Assembly: GCA_001510575.1 (NCBI GenBank)
Contig: LNGK01000008.1
Location: 3,647,541 to 3,711,540, forward strand
DNA: 64,000 nt
Source of the DNA: Knoxdaviesia capensis
Lineage: Eukaryota; Ascomycota; Sordariomycetes; Microascales; Gondwanamycetaceae
Reading direction: 5' to 3'
This document shows positions 1 through 11,400 of this stretch, in pieces (within the stretch, counting starts at the first letter, position 1; every line of letters starts with the position of its first letter). Both the position numbers and the translations under genes were made by a program. The notes beneath the pieces are model-generated. The model had not been told where the DNA came from and ran no database searches. It worked only from the letters and a program-made list of their open reading frames with translations.

Positions 1-1
1 C

Positions 2-1963
2 TTGCGGTTTTCGATTCTGATGCCCAACCGTCTCAACAAGTCCGGCCCGCCCAATTTCGGCGGTGTCGGCAGCGGGGCCGGCGAAGGCAACAGGTCGCGA
101 AACCTAAGACTTCTCGTTGCCTCGACCGGACCCCGGGACACATCATGGGCCCAGGCTATTGTCGTTCGTCTCTCCAAGTACAAGAGCGTGGAGATTCGCG
201 CCATCGTCGATGATGTCGCTCCCCGTCTCAGCCAGACCACCACCGTGTTCCCAAACTGGGTTCTTACTCCTCCCCGTCTTCCGTGCTCGTTCGATCCTCT
301 TCCGCCTCCCGCCGACTCCTCCCCGTCGGCCACCACCACTACAGCGACTACCGATCCGTCCGCCACCGCCTCCGACTCTACCGCGACAAACGTCCCCACC
401 ACCTGGTCCCCGTTGCAGACCGCCGCCGAGTACTCCGAGCTCGAAAATTTCCAGAAAGATGCCTACGATCTCGTCGAATGGGCCGACCTCCTCATCATCG
501 CCCCCCTCGATGTTACCGGCATGGCGAAGATGCTGACCGGTATTGCCGATTCTCTCCTTCTCATGATCCTCCGCGGCTGGGATACCACTAAGCGCATCCT
601 GCTTGTCCCCGGCATGACTACACATTGCTGGGCAAACCCGATGACGCAGAGACAGCTCCAGACGATCGAGGAGACCATGCCGTGGATCCGGGCCATGCCG
701 CCGATTCTATGGCACTACGACAGTTCGGTGCGTGAGGCATCGCACAGCAAACGGGTGGTCAACTGGAGCGGTTTCAACGAGGTGGTGCACATTGCCCGGA
801 ACCAGGCCGATCTCCTTCGGCTCGGTCGGGATGTCGATGTAGACGCCCCGTTGGGACTTCTGGCTGACGGCTCCGTCCGGAAATCGACCATCAAGCTTCC
901 TCCGGAAATTTGGGCTATCATCCTACACTTTACCGGCGACTGGGAACTTGCTCAAGCCCTCGGCATCTTCACCTCACTTACCGAACCCACAGTGTGGCGC
1001 CAACGCAGCCTGGAACTCAAAACCGTCGTTCCCGGTTCCACCAAGGCCTACGCCCATGAACTCGAATGGCTCGTTCTGACGGCCGACCAGGCGCAGATCT
1101 GCAAGAAAATCTCGCAATCGCCCCCAGACTTCCAGGACCTTCCGGCGCTCGCAGCCAAGCTGATTATGCGTTTTTCGCTGATCGAAGTGCTTGAATACCT
1201 CGAAGCCAACCGACCCGACCTGTTCCGCGCCTTCGACGGCGACACGCTCCCGGTGAAGGCATCCGCGTACTACGGCCGCACCGACGTGCTCGACTTCTGG
1301 AAGAACTGCGCGGCCTTCCGTGACAAGCATGTGCAGATGTACACCAGCGAGGCGATGGACGGCGCGTCCAAGAACGGCTTTGTGCGCGTGCTAGACTGGT
1401 GGTGGCGCCAGTCGGGGCTGCCACTGCAGTACACCGAGGCGGCGCTGGAGCAGGCCAGTAGCAACGGCCACCTGCGCGTGCTGGAGTGGTGGCGCGACGC
1501 CGCGGCGCAGGACGATCGCGTAGTGCTCAGACCCGGCCGCTCGCTGCTCTGGGCCGCCCAGTATGGCCGGCTGGAGGTGCTGCGCTGGTGGCACACGTCG
1601 GGCGTTCCGGTGGCACACGGCGACGGCGTGACGCGCATGGCCAGCCGCTGGGGCAACGTCGAGGTGCTTGAGCTGTGGCGCCAGCTGCAGGGCGACGACA
1701 AGCTGGCGTTCGACTCCGACATCCTCGTCACGCCGACACGCTACCAGCAGCTTGACGTGCTCGAGTGGTGGCGCAAGTACGCCCACGGCGAGCTCCCCGG
1801 CATGGACGGCCGGCGCCACAAAGTCGAGTACCGCACTTGTAATATTGAGGAGGCGCTCGAGGACAGTTTTGGTGACCAGAGCGTGGTGCGGCGTTGGTGG
1901 ACGAACAACGGCCTCAACTTGGGCCTGCGCAATCTGGAGTGGATTCGGACGCGGACACTGTGA
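2..1963 (+). CDS. PPC-decarboxylase-like flavoprotein fused to F-box-like and ankyrin-like W-rich repeats
   Basis: The frame is open to the left edge. The first ATG is at 20 (647 residues), so the 5' end may be incomplete. Residues about 28-260 resemble the flavoprotein fold of phosphopantothenoylcysteine decarboxylase/Hal3. The WAD-LLIIAPL strand is near residue 154, followed by a GIADSLL helix and a PGMTTHCW motif at 197-204. In active family members that motif is PxMNxxMW, so the catalytic Asn is Thr200 here. The His that precedes WAD also appears to be replaced. A Thr/Ser/Pro-rich insert interrupts the fold at about 92-135. An F-box-like segment starts at Leu293 (LPPEIWAII). From about 420 to the end there are repeated VL-[DE]-[WF]-W units with NGH/YGR turns, like degenerate ankyrin repeats. 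Seen: motifs and repeats. Inferred: a non-catalytic binding or regulatory protein, possibly a ubiquitin-ligase adaptor. The substrate is unknown. Confidence 0.85.
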   Translation: MRFSILMPNRLNKSGPPNFGGVGSGAGEGNRSRNLRLLVASTGPRDTSWAQAIVVRLSKYKSVEIRAIVDDVAPRLSQTTTVFPNWVLTPPRLPCSFDPLPPPADSSPSATTTTATTDPSATASDSTATNVPTTWSPLQTAAEYSELENFQKDAYDLVEWADLLIIAPLDVTGMAKMLTGIADSLLLMILRGWDTTKRILLVPGMTTHCWANPMTQRQLQTIEETMPWIRAMPPILWHYDSSVREASHSKRVVNWSGFNEVVHIARNQADLLRLGRDVDVDAPLGLLADGSVRKSTIKLPPEIWAIILHFTGDWELAQALGIFTSLTEPTVWRQRSLELKTVVPGSTKAYAHELEWLVLTADQAQICKKISQSPPDFQDLPALAAKLIMRFSLIEVLEYLEANRPDLFRAFDGDTLPVKASAYYGRTDVLDFWKNCAAFRDKHVQMYTSEAMDGASKNGFVRVLDWWWRQSGLPLQYTEAALEQASSNGHLRVLEWWRDAAAQDDRVVLRPGRSLLWAAQYGRLEVLRWWHTSGVPVAHGDGVTRMASRWGNVEVLELWRQLQGDDKLAFDSDILVTPTRYQQLDVLEWWRKYAHGELPGMDGRRHKVEYRTCNIEEALEDSFGDQSVVRRWWTNNGLNLGLRNLEWIRTRTL

Positions 1964-2517
1964 ATGCTTAGAGTGGAGATCTTTTTCCAGGAGCTCCTCG
2001 CATCTGGTGTATGTTGTCTGCTACACTTTCTCTTTAATTTTCCTATGGGGGTTTCCTCCCCTCTCCGTTGCCAGAGATAAGAAGAGATAAGAGATTGAAT
2101 TGAATTCTTTCTTTTTGTCATCCAGGCCGATTTACAGGCTTTTCCTTCAAACACGATATTCAGGCTCCTCTTGTATGCTATTCGTTTTCTTTTTTTCACG
2201 TTTCCACCGCTATGCGTTGATGACGGAGGAGTTTGGTGGAGGGTACAAACTACTATGTGCGTTATGGCGTTTGTGTATTCCAAGTTATCTTCTCCTATCA
2301 TGAAATATTTTTCTTTCTTCTAAGTCTCTTGTTTCCTCTATGATTCACTTTCACTTCTTGATTTGACTTCTATCGTCTTTTCAGTTAGAGCTCAGAATAA
2401 CAAAACTATAATGTGGAGGAGTTGTGCTCTGTGCAATCGCAATATCGACCAACTAACTTTGAAAGGTGTCACAGTCTGATAGTCAAGACATTTTGAAGTG
2501 ATAGCAAGCTCGTGTAG
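1964..2517. other. Intergenic: 3' flank of the flavoprotein gene
   Basis: This is T-rich sequence after the stop codon, consistent with a 3' untranslated region and spacer. I see no ORF with recognisable content. Confidence 0.6.
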
Positions 2518-2583
2518 CCTGTCAACAGTGATGAACATGAGCTGTATGTCTTGAATCAATACGATAGAGGCTGAGTTGACAGG
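2518..2583 (+). ncRNA. Candidate C/D-box snoRNA
   Basis: A perfect C box (GTGATGA, 2528-2534) and a perfect D box (CTGA, 2571-2574) are enclosed by a 9-bp terminal stem: CCTGTCAAC (2518-2526) pairs with GTTGACAGG (2575-2583). This is the classical box C/D layout, which guides 2'-O-methylation in the nucleolus. The C-to-D spacing is 36 nt, at the short end of the range. A possible D' box (CTGT, 2542-2545) is present but C' is poor, so one guide next to D is more likely. Its sequence is about 2555-2570. I could not assign an rRNA or snRNA target. It lies 260 bp from the tRNA-Leu gene. Confidence 0.6.
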
Positions 2584-2643
2584 TTGAAGTTGAGACATGG
2601 TTGCACATTTTATTCAATGTCTCAACGGCGCGCCTCTTCGACA

Positions 2644-2665
2644 CTAACCCTACCCCTAACCCTAG
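2644..2665. repeat. Short telomere-like tract
   Basis: The tract contains three imperfect units of the fungal telomere repeat (CTAACCCTA, CCCCTAACCCTA). It is too short to be a telomere; it is either an interstitial telomere-like sequence or a telo-box regulatory motif between the snoRNA candidate and the tRNA. Confidence 0.5.
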
Positions 2666-2842
2666 CACACTAGAGTGCAGATTTTCCCATCACATCCTCA
2701 CCAGAACGGCCTGATTCACCGCGAGCAATTGAAGTCACAGACTGTCCAAAGGCCAGGGAAAACGTACAGATACAGCCCGAGACAAGAGGAACCCTCATAA
2801 AACACACACACAAAAAGCAAAAAAAAAGAAATCAAAAGAGAT

Positions 2843-2942
2843 TGACAAGAGTGGGACTTGAACCCACGCGGATTGCTCCACCAGGAAATTGATGTTAAGA
2901 TAAACCTTAACCTGGCGCCATAACCAACTCGGCCATCTTGCC
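2843..2942 (-). tRNA. tRNA-Leu(AAG) with an 18-nt intron
   Basis: Read on the minus strand, it starts GGCAAGA (2942 downward), pairing with TCTTGTC (one G-T pair) to form a 7-bp acceptor stem. The discriminator is A (2843). The anticodon stem is CCAGG/CCTGG, the loop is T-T-AAG-G, and an 18-nt intron follows position 37. The intron contains CTTAA, which can pair with the anticodon region as in canonical eukaryotic pre-tRNA introns. A long variable arm (class II) and a T arm GTGGG-TTCAAGT-CCCAC follow. Mature length is about 82 nt before CCA. No CCA is encoded. Confidence 0.95.
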
Positions 2943-5900
2943 CATTGCTGATTGAAGGGTGGGCCGTGGCTAATTCTGCCTGTGTAGGTGGGCTGGGCGT
3001 TGTTGTACTGAACACTCAGAATATCCCCATCTGAGTGAGAGGGACAGACAATAAACAAGAAAGAAAGCGAAAAGATAACTCACGGTGGTCGGAAGCGAGG
3101 TCCGGCATTTCACATCGGCGGTTTTAATCAGGCGACGTTGCTAACACGGGCACTCGGGGCATGCAGAAACCCGGGGCTGTGTTTGCAAATGCTCTGCGAT
3201 GATTGGTAGGACCGGCGTTGTTCGGCCGGAGAAGACGGGGGTTGGCTCCGGTGTAACTGGAGCTTGTGGCACACATTCCGTCGGCTTTCGACAGCCTGGT
3301 TACTTCTGGCTAATCACGGAGACCTTCTTCACCTAGTGATCCTCTCATCTCGCTCTTTTGATTTTGATTTTGATTTTATTTTATTACCCGGCTGGGAACT
3401 CACCAAGCACGCACCCGAGGAGTTAAGCCGACAGAGACAAAAGGTCAGCTACACAGACCCGGGAGATGACATGCCTAAACGGGGGAGGCACAGCTATTTT
3501 AAACAACTGTCCGGTCTCGGACTCTCCGGTCTTGGGATTGGCTGGTGGATGCCGAGAGACGCAGGTGTGGCGGGCTGCGTGTGAGACGCACGACATGCGA
3601 GTATCCGGGAGGGAGACCACTGGGACTGGAAATCCGACAGTGTCCAGCCAATCTGTGTGGCACACGACGACAAGGCCAAGCGAGGAGGCAAAGGAATTAA
3701 ATCCTTCAGATTAGCCCTCAGAAGAAGTAGTCCGGCGCTTTTCTGTCGAGAGAATCTGGCCGATGCAGGATGCCGGACGTGGTGCTTTGCGGCCACGTCC
3801 CAACTTACACAGCCTATCTACTCGAAACTAGGACGAGCACGATGTTTGCTACTGAGCCCAATAACTTCTTTTCATTCGTTGTCCTGGTCCCCCTGACACT
3901 GAACATCGCCGGAGAACGAGCGAGTATCTCCGAAAGGATTCTAACTCTACAGTACATGGGGCTGTTGGCAGCTGAAAAACTAGAACACCCAGAGCTGTTA
4001 TTGTACGCGTTGCGTGTTGGTAAGAAGTAACATGCATCAAGACACAGCTGTATGGCACACGCTAACCAAACTGAGTTATTCGTGTCCCTGTCTAAGTACT
4101 GTACTGTACTGTACACCTTTGCCGTGTGCCATACCTCTGAAGTGTCCAAAAGACTGGACTCTTTCATCCACAGCGAGCTGGATTCTGATTCTGTCTGGCG
4201 CGTCAAATTCTGCAATTTTGACATATCACCGGGTGATTGATGACCTACCTCCGTATACGCCATACCACACCAACACTCTCCAAGCCCGGCAAATACCAGC
4301 TGGTACTGATAGTGCCTCACACTACCCGATCCGGCATAAGTCGGGCGCTGATCTTACAGGAAATGGACTACGCCGCGCCCGATTCACATCAGACGTAGAA
4401 AACCACATGAACAGCTCTTGGGTTTTTTTTTCTCTCGCTCTCACCCCTGGTCTGTGGATTGAAGATGATGACGATTCACCTGAACGCGCAGGGGTTGGGT
4501 TGGGCCTGCGTCCGTTCATGCCAGCACTTGTTTGATTTAACATCTCAGCTCTCTAGGACCTTGTTCTTGATTACATTCCTGGTATCTACTGTCCTGTATT
4601 AACTTTCCCTTGAACTCGGACGGCGTTCTTTCTCACACGGGAGCGGTGTGGTGTGCACGAGCGGGGAATAACAGCAACGCCACTTCAAATATATCACAAT
4701 CAGCACGTCGAAAAGAGCAAGACTTGCACTCTCGCGAATTGATTTTTTCTCTCCGCGTGCCGATCATGAAAAGATAATGATGTGATGCAACGACTTTCCC
4801 AGCTTTAAGAAGGATCTTGAATCCTGCTTTGATTGATTGATTGCTTGCCCGTCGGAGTGTGGTGTGTGATAGAGCGCAAGGAATCTAATTTAACTGTGAT
4901 CCGGGAAAGAGTGCTCTTTTTAAAATTACACTGAACCATCACGCTCTGGAAGTCTGACTTTTGTGAATAGCCAATCTGAAGAGGAAGGGATACCCTTTCA
5001 AGAATCTTGCTTTAGCTTTGTTGCCAGACTTCAGTAAAGTTTTACAGCTCTCTTTTCCCTGTTGCCCCTCAGAGAGGTTGAAAAAAAAAGAATGAAGAAA
5101 GAAAAAGAAGAGATGACGCTTGGGCCTGGTTGCTTTGACAAGCACGGATTTGAGTACCGTCAGTAGTGACGCCCCAAAGATTCATGACTGGAAGTTCAGT
5201 CTCCTCCGAAACACGATTCCTGGTTTTCACCGTCTCACAGATCTGTCGTGCTCCTAACCCTTTTTCTTAGGGTTTTCATGTCCATGTCATACGGGCTATC
5301 TTCCTCTGCTCTTCGTCCCATCATACCCAATAATCGATCATTCTACATGTTTCTAGTTGGTATGTGAGGTAGTTATATATATCAGAACGTTATAAAGACT
5401 TGGACTAATTCCCGATAGAATCATGTAACGGGACAACCCCTCGGTCTTGGTATCGACAAATGAAGCAGCACCAGACACCTTACAAGACACAAACAACACG
5501 GACATAGTGAGTGATTGTCTGCGCTGGCCCGTATCACATTTACAAGGCCACAACTTTTCTCAATGTGGTGGCTTGAAACCGCATTTTCCTTATTATCACA
5601 CAGTCTCCTTAATAACCCTCTTGAGGTCGCGGCTCTGGCCGCTTGGCACTCCGCCCGGAACCTAGAGTTTCCCGAAGGCACTTTAACTCAAAGATGGGAT
5701 GAATGAGGAGAGAAAAAGGAGACGAAGGCCCCGGAAGGCGGATATTGAGGGTAGGGTTTCGTCACTGTTGTATACGAAGCAAGGCCCAGCTGGAACACTC
5801 GGGAACACCAGCTGAACCAGCCATCAGGGACCAGGTCGCCAACACTCACAAATTGCCCCCTCAAGCAAGCACACTCTCACAACCCTGGTTCGTCCTCCTA

Positions 5901-8900
5901 TATTCGACCCTTCAGCGCATATTACCAGCACGTCAACCTTCCCCCTCTCCCTCCCCATAATTCCTCCTGGGTTCATTCATACCACAGCGCCGGGAACCGC
6001 TTTGCCTGTCTGCCCTTCCGGAATGAGGCAAAAAAGAAAGGCAAATATCACACGAAAACTATATGACACAATGTCCGAGCGCTGTCGACCGAGCGCGGAA
6101 CTGTTCGCTGGAGGGAGGCCCATTCATTTGAAAAAATGGGACGCGGTGATTATGGGAGACCAAAAAAAGAGCAAACAAAATGCAAAATACATCAGATAGA
6201 GTTGAAGGTTACAGCCGGCCGCGGGAGGGGGCTTGAGCATTTAAAAAGTTCGTTTACATGAATGGTGCCTTGCAATATCCCGGCGCGGAATGCCAAGTCC
6301 GGCGGTGTCCCGGCGGTATCCGCCCCGGTGTGGGGTACCACCCGGGGAACGCCAACTAATACTACTCGTGCAAAACTGAGCCATGAAAAGCCACATTTTC
6401 GTTACTCGCAGAAGCAACTTACCCAAAGCCAAACATTCATTTCCCTCCCCTACACACCATAAACTGGCGTACTGACTACCAGTTAGTCGACCATCCGGAG
6501 TTGGCCTGAGCGCTGCCCTCTCTCGAATACAAATAACGCCGGCGTCCCGGGATAATCCATGGCACTTGGTTACAGAAGGCGCCAGAAAAAGTTCAGACTG
6601 GAACTAAGAAGCCACACTACAGCGCATGGTGGCATTTATTCTTCACACTTGTGCCTGATACTACCTACCACTGTAATATTTTTTTCGAACGCCTCAAAAC
6701 CGATTATGTATCATATGTAGTTCAGTTGTTCCCGCTTGATCGGCACATGCAGCAGAATCTCAAGCACATCTTTCATGCCATCACAGGCTGGGCTAAAAGG
6801 TTAGGGAGTCAAACAGGAGACAATAACGATTCTACCTTCTTGCTGCATTCCGACCTTTCGATCTCGTCGATTCAAACGGAAAATAAGAGAATCTGCGCAT
6901 CGTGCCCCCTCCTCCACTATCTGTAGTTTTTTTTGTCCTGCCAGAGAACGCGCCCGTACGTGGCCTCGGCGTCGGTGCTCGAGAGTCGAGATGCTCTTGC
7001 ACATGGTATATCATGTCCAACCACATCGGACTTGTCTGTTTTTAGTAGAGTTTTGTTGTGGTGGCCGTCGATGGAGAGAACGCCCTTTTGGGTAAACCCG
7101 ATCTGGGTCGTCTCGCCAAGTTAGTGTTGGATACTCGAGTGTGCTTCATCTCCTCCTCATGATTCTCAACGACTCGGCCAATGTAACACGTGCTCTCTGA
7201 TGAATGTGTGCCCCAACGATGTGATTCGTGGCATCTGTAAATCTATATCGATCTCGGACCGTCTTCGATGGGTGCAGAATTCGTGGGATACACACGCCTG
7301 ATTTCCTGTTTCTGCGAGCCCACCGAAATGCTTCCAATAAAGAGGCCGAAAGCTGTTAGAGAATCTCAGTTAGACTGGTGGCTTGAATCGTGGTCGTGTA
7401 TCGGACTGCAAGCTAGCCGCCGGTTTTATGTTGAAAGCCACCTTTATATGAACGGAACTCCTACATATCAGCAACGCCTCAAGAGCAAAGTGATTCATGC
7501 ATAGTGACGAGACAAGACGTCCAAGAGTCCTAAAAGAGACGCACAGATATTGCATCCGTGTGTGTAGCCATCGCGTGTCGACTTCCCTTCACACCACCAT
7601 GAGAACAGAAAACACACAACCCCTTCATGCAGTCCCCCGCGTAGGCGAGTCACAGAACGGTGCTACGATCGGGCATTTCCTCTTTTCTCCTCCTTTTCGC
7701 CTAATATCCTCAACTCAACAAAAGACCAGATCGGAGTGCGGAAAATACCCAGCTAGGCGAACGGGGCCAAGTTTTGGTGGAAGTTGAGAGAGTAACGGCT
7801 TTACGCGTCCGTTTCACTTGCTAAGAATCGTGAAATGGGTGTTAATATTCTGCTCTGCTATGTCTGAACTTATTGCCCTTCCCCGCATGAATGGTGAATT
7901 CCGGGATATGACAAACGCATATCATACAGCGCGGTATTCTTTTACCACTTGGGCCAGTGGAGAGAATATGGAGGGTTAACCCTCAGACAATGCACCTGGA
8001 GAACCAGGCCCCGATCTCTATCATGATCCTTCTCCACCCACCACGTCTCCACCGCAGCATGTAAAACACCTTTTCTGGGCAATTGACGGAGTAACCACCC
8101 CCAGGCGGTGTAACTACCGAGATTGAAGAACCCGCTACGGTTCAAGTTCGGACAGCATTGTTGCTCGGCTCGTGATGGTGTATTCGTGTGTACCCAGTGT
8201 CAACATGTCTGGGACAAACCTGGGGAGATGCAAGGGCAAGTGAGAGAGAGAGGGAGAGACCAGAGACACTCCTAAGACTAATACCCCCAAGTGTGGGGTG
8301 AAATCATTGAGTGGTGATAATGGTGATAATGGTGATAAGTGCAATCGGATATACACAGTCATGAACATGCCTTTTTTTATGATCATTATTTAGGTGATAT
8401 GAAGGGAATGAGGCAATGAATATATGCCCGGTTGCTCACCGTATACCGTACGTCGCAGGCCAGCACCTGGACATAACCTGGACAAACTTGGCACCACTGT
8501 TCCAGGACACTGGGAACAAAAAAGCTGCTCGAACCCTGGCATTAGTCAGGGTTGGAGAACAGGTAAACGCCCGACCTGCAACAACTATAGAACACGCAAT
8601 TTCGGAAGCTGGCCCAGAAGGAGGGAGGACGAGAACCAGACGTAGGAGCCAGTCCCCTAACTAACAAGGCCATGTTGGCCACACAAGCACAAGCCAGCAA
8701 CTGTTCAGAGAGTCTGTTGAGTTCGCTGAAAGCTGAGGCCGAGCTCCAAAACGCATGTGCAACGACGACACACAGGCCTTGTGTAGGCCCTAACAGGACC
8801 AACTAAGTGCACGGCTTGATTAGTCCACAGCCCATCAGCTCTGAAGGAAGAAGGCAAAGAGGAAAAGGGGGAATGGCCAGATACAGCAAAGGCCGTCGTT

Positions 8901-11400
8901 CGCTTCAACAACGACCAGATTGCCAGAACGTGCCCTGATCGGAGCCCCCCCGTGTGAGACTGGGCCCAATCGACAGCGCTAGGACGCCGTGCTGGGTTGG
9001 CTAAGCATGGAAGAAAGAAATAGATCAGACCAAAAAAGAAACAAGTGGTGGCGAGGGTTTTAATTATCTATTTATGAAATATGAATTCACTGATGAAAGT
9101 GATAGAAAACGTGGCTCTAGCAACACCACGCAGCCCTCGATGTCATTCTATTCAGTTAACGAAATATACACCAGACGGGGTTTATCGTTGTATGCGAGAT
9201 GGGCCGTTATCGGTACTGCATTATACAGTACGAGGCGAGAAGGTGCATTCTGCTCTCCACAAACTGCAAGACAACAAATAAATGAAGAACGGAGGAGAAG
9301 GAGCTCAAAGGACCTGCGTCGTGCATACTGTACTGTACAGTAGGTACTCAATAATGCAAGCATGATTTGCATGCCCTCAACGAAAAGGGCAGCCCACTAA
9401 AAAGTTACAGGCGGTACAGCCGTCCCGGTTTAACATGCAGTGCGCGTAATGCAAGCCACCTGGCATACCGGCTGCTGTTAGTGCTCTACCTGCGCACCCC
9501 AACACAAATGCCCACTGTTAATAACTGGCGCCCCGTAATTATCCCCCGGAAACCCGGCATGGTCGAGGATGGAGGTAATATTGATTGTTTTTGCAGTGCA
9601 GCTATCTAAAGGGTTGGACGAGCTTCCCTGTCCGATATAAAATAAGCAAGCCACGATGGGCTTCTGGAATGCTACCGAACAATCCCCGTCGGTGTCCCAA
9701 GAGTAAATATCCTTGGCCAACATCTTCAGGCCGGTTGACAGATCACAAATCTTTGCTACTGGTCCTCCGTATGTGGGCTAGGTGGCTGTCAAGAACGTGG
9801 ATTTCTTGATATCTTGGAGCTGTCTGTTGCATCTTAATCTACACGTTGGTTTCCGAGTGCGAGGATGTGATGCTAGATAGAGTTCAGTACTGTACTCCGT
9901 ACTACATCTGTCATAAAAGGGTAGTATTAGTATGTATGTCCTGAACTGTGCTGTACTGAACTGTACTGTACTTATGTATCAGAAAGAGAGAAGGTCGATA
10001 TATCAGCTGCTCATTTCATCAAACACGGACTTGTTCAAGCTCAGCGTGGCGATCACCGTTCCTGTGCCTCCACATTCAGTCCTCCTCCACCTGTGGAGAT
10101 ACAGGGGGAAGAAAGGAAGATGGAAGGGTTGCAGTAGGTACGGAGTACGGGCCACCGGCCCACCTACGAGTCCATACAGTACTCGGTTGAGCTGGTAGGT
10201 GATAGCTCACACTGCAACGCTCTATACATAAGACTGGACAGGAAAAAAAAGTTCGTGCCGCCAGCGTGGCATACATCCGCGATTTTGGCATCCAAAATAC
10301 CCACCCACCCACAACCATCGCCTCTGAAAAGCTTGGAAGGAGACATCGCCGGAACTTCATCCCCTTCTTTCTAATATCATATCTATCAGACTACCTACCA
10401 AGACCCGAACTTCTCGTTCACCACGTTGTTTGTACCTTGTTTGTCTCCATACTGGTTCAGAACCCTAAGAACCAGGCCGCCCTAGCAACCCAGTGTCGCT
10501 CCCGGGTAGTTGCCGAACCAGCATTCTTCACTCAAAACACCTTCCGTCCCTCTCAGCCCTGGTTGCGCCTGCAGTAGGTTCCTGATAAACCATGGGTTCA
10601 TCACGTCCACCACAACGAACTCGCTTGACAGTTTCCGTCCAGGTACTGCACCAGCACCGCATGGCGTAAAAGTACTGCAAATCTATGCACTGTACAGTAC
10701 AGTACAGTATTGCATACTCGTGCATGTTATGCGAATAGCATGTGCACTATTTTGACTAAAGGAGCAGGAGTGGTGGTGGCCCTTCCTCTTAAAAGCCCCC
10801 CCACCCCCCCTGCTTCCCACCGTCTGCATCTGCCCTTGACTAAACTGTTTCCAGGCCTAGCCTCGCATTGCCCCTGTTCCCTCGCAGCGGGCTCCGCTGG
10901 CCGCGGTTTTTTTTCTCTCTGGATTAATAGAACCTGGCCCCTTTCTCTAGCTTAAGCTAAATTAGCCGTTCTTTTTTCTTCGTCCTCTTTTTTTTTTCTG
11001 CACAACTGGGAAAACAACATTGCACCGAAGTGGTCACTTGTTGACCTTTTTCACTATCTGCTCGTACTATGGCGATAAACAGCCAACATTTCCCGGCGGA
11101 GGAAAGCATCAGTGAGAATTCGTTGGTTTTCTCAGTCCTAACTACTAAATTAGCAGGCTCATTTCAGCCGTTCCTGACCCGTTTGCTTGGTTTGGTCAGG
11201 TGCGAGTGGGATGCTAGTGAAACTTCACTACAGTACTGTATGTATCCTCTCTCTCAGCGAGAGATATGTAATGGCAGTCGCCCATTCCCCCATGCACAAC
11301 TCACAAATTCCAGCATTATTATTTCCTTCCATGCAGGAAAGAGAAAACTGGCCTGTGGGTTGGCCCCTTCCTCAGCCAAGCATGCCCGCGCCCTGCAAAC
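2943..11400. other. 8.5-kb intergenic region without a recognisable gene
   Basis: Only short, unconnected ORFs occur on both strands (longest about 170 codons, with no domain or conserved motif). The region holds copies of the GTACTGTAC palindromic motif (4096-4114, 9326-9342, 9951-9971, 10691-10709), TACGGAGTA/TACTCCGTA variants near 9895 and 10138, and a three-unit TGGTGATAA repeat. I see no transposase, reverse transcriptase or long terminal repeat. Confidence 0.55.
8312..8338 (+). repeat. Three tandem TGGTGATAA units
   Basis: A 9-bp unit is repeated three times without mismatch (8312-8320, 8321-8329, 8330-8338). No function is assigned. Confidence 0.8.
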
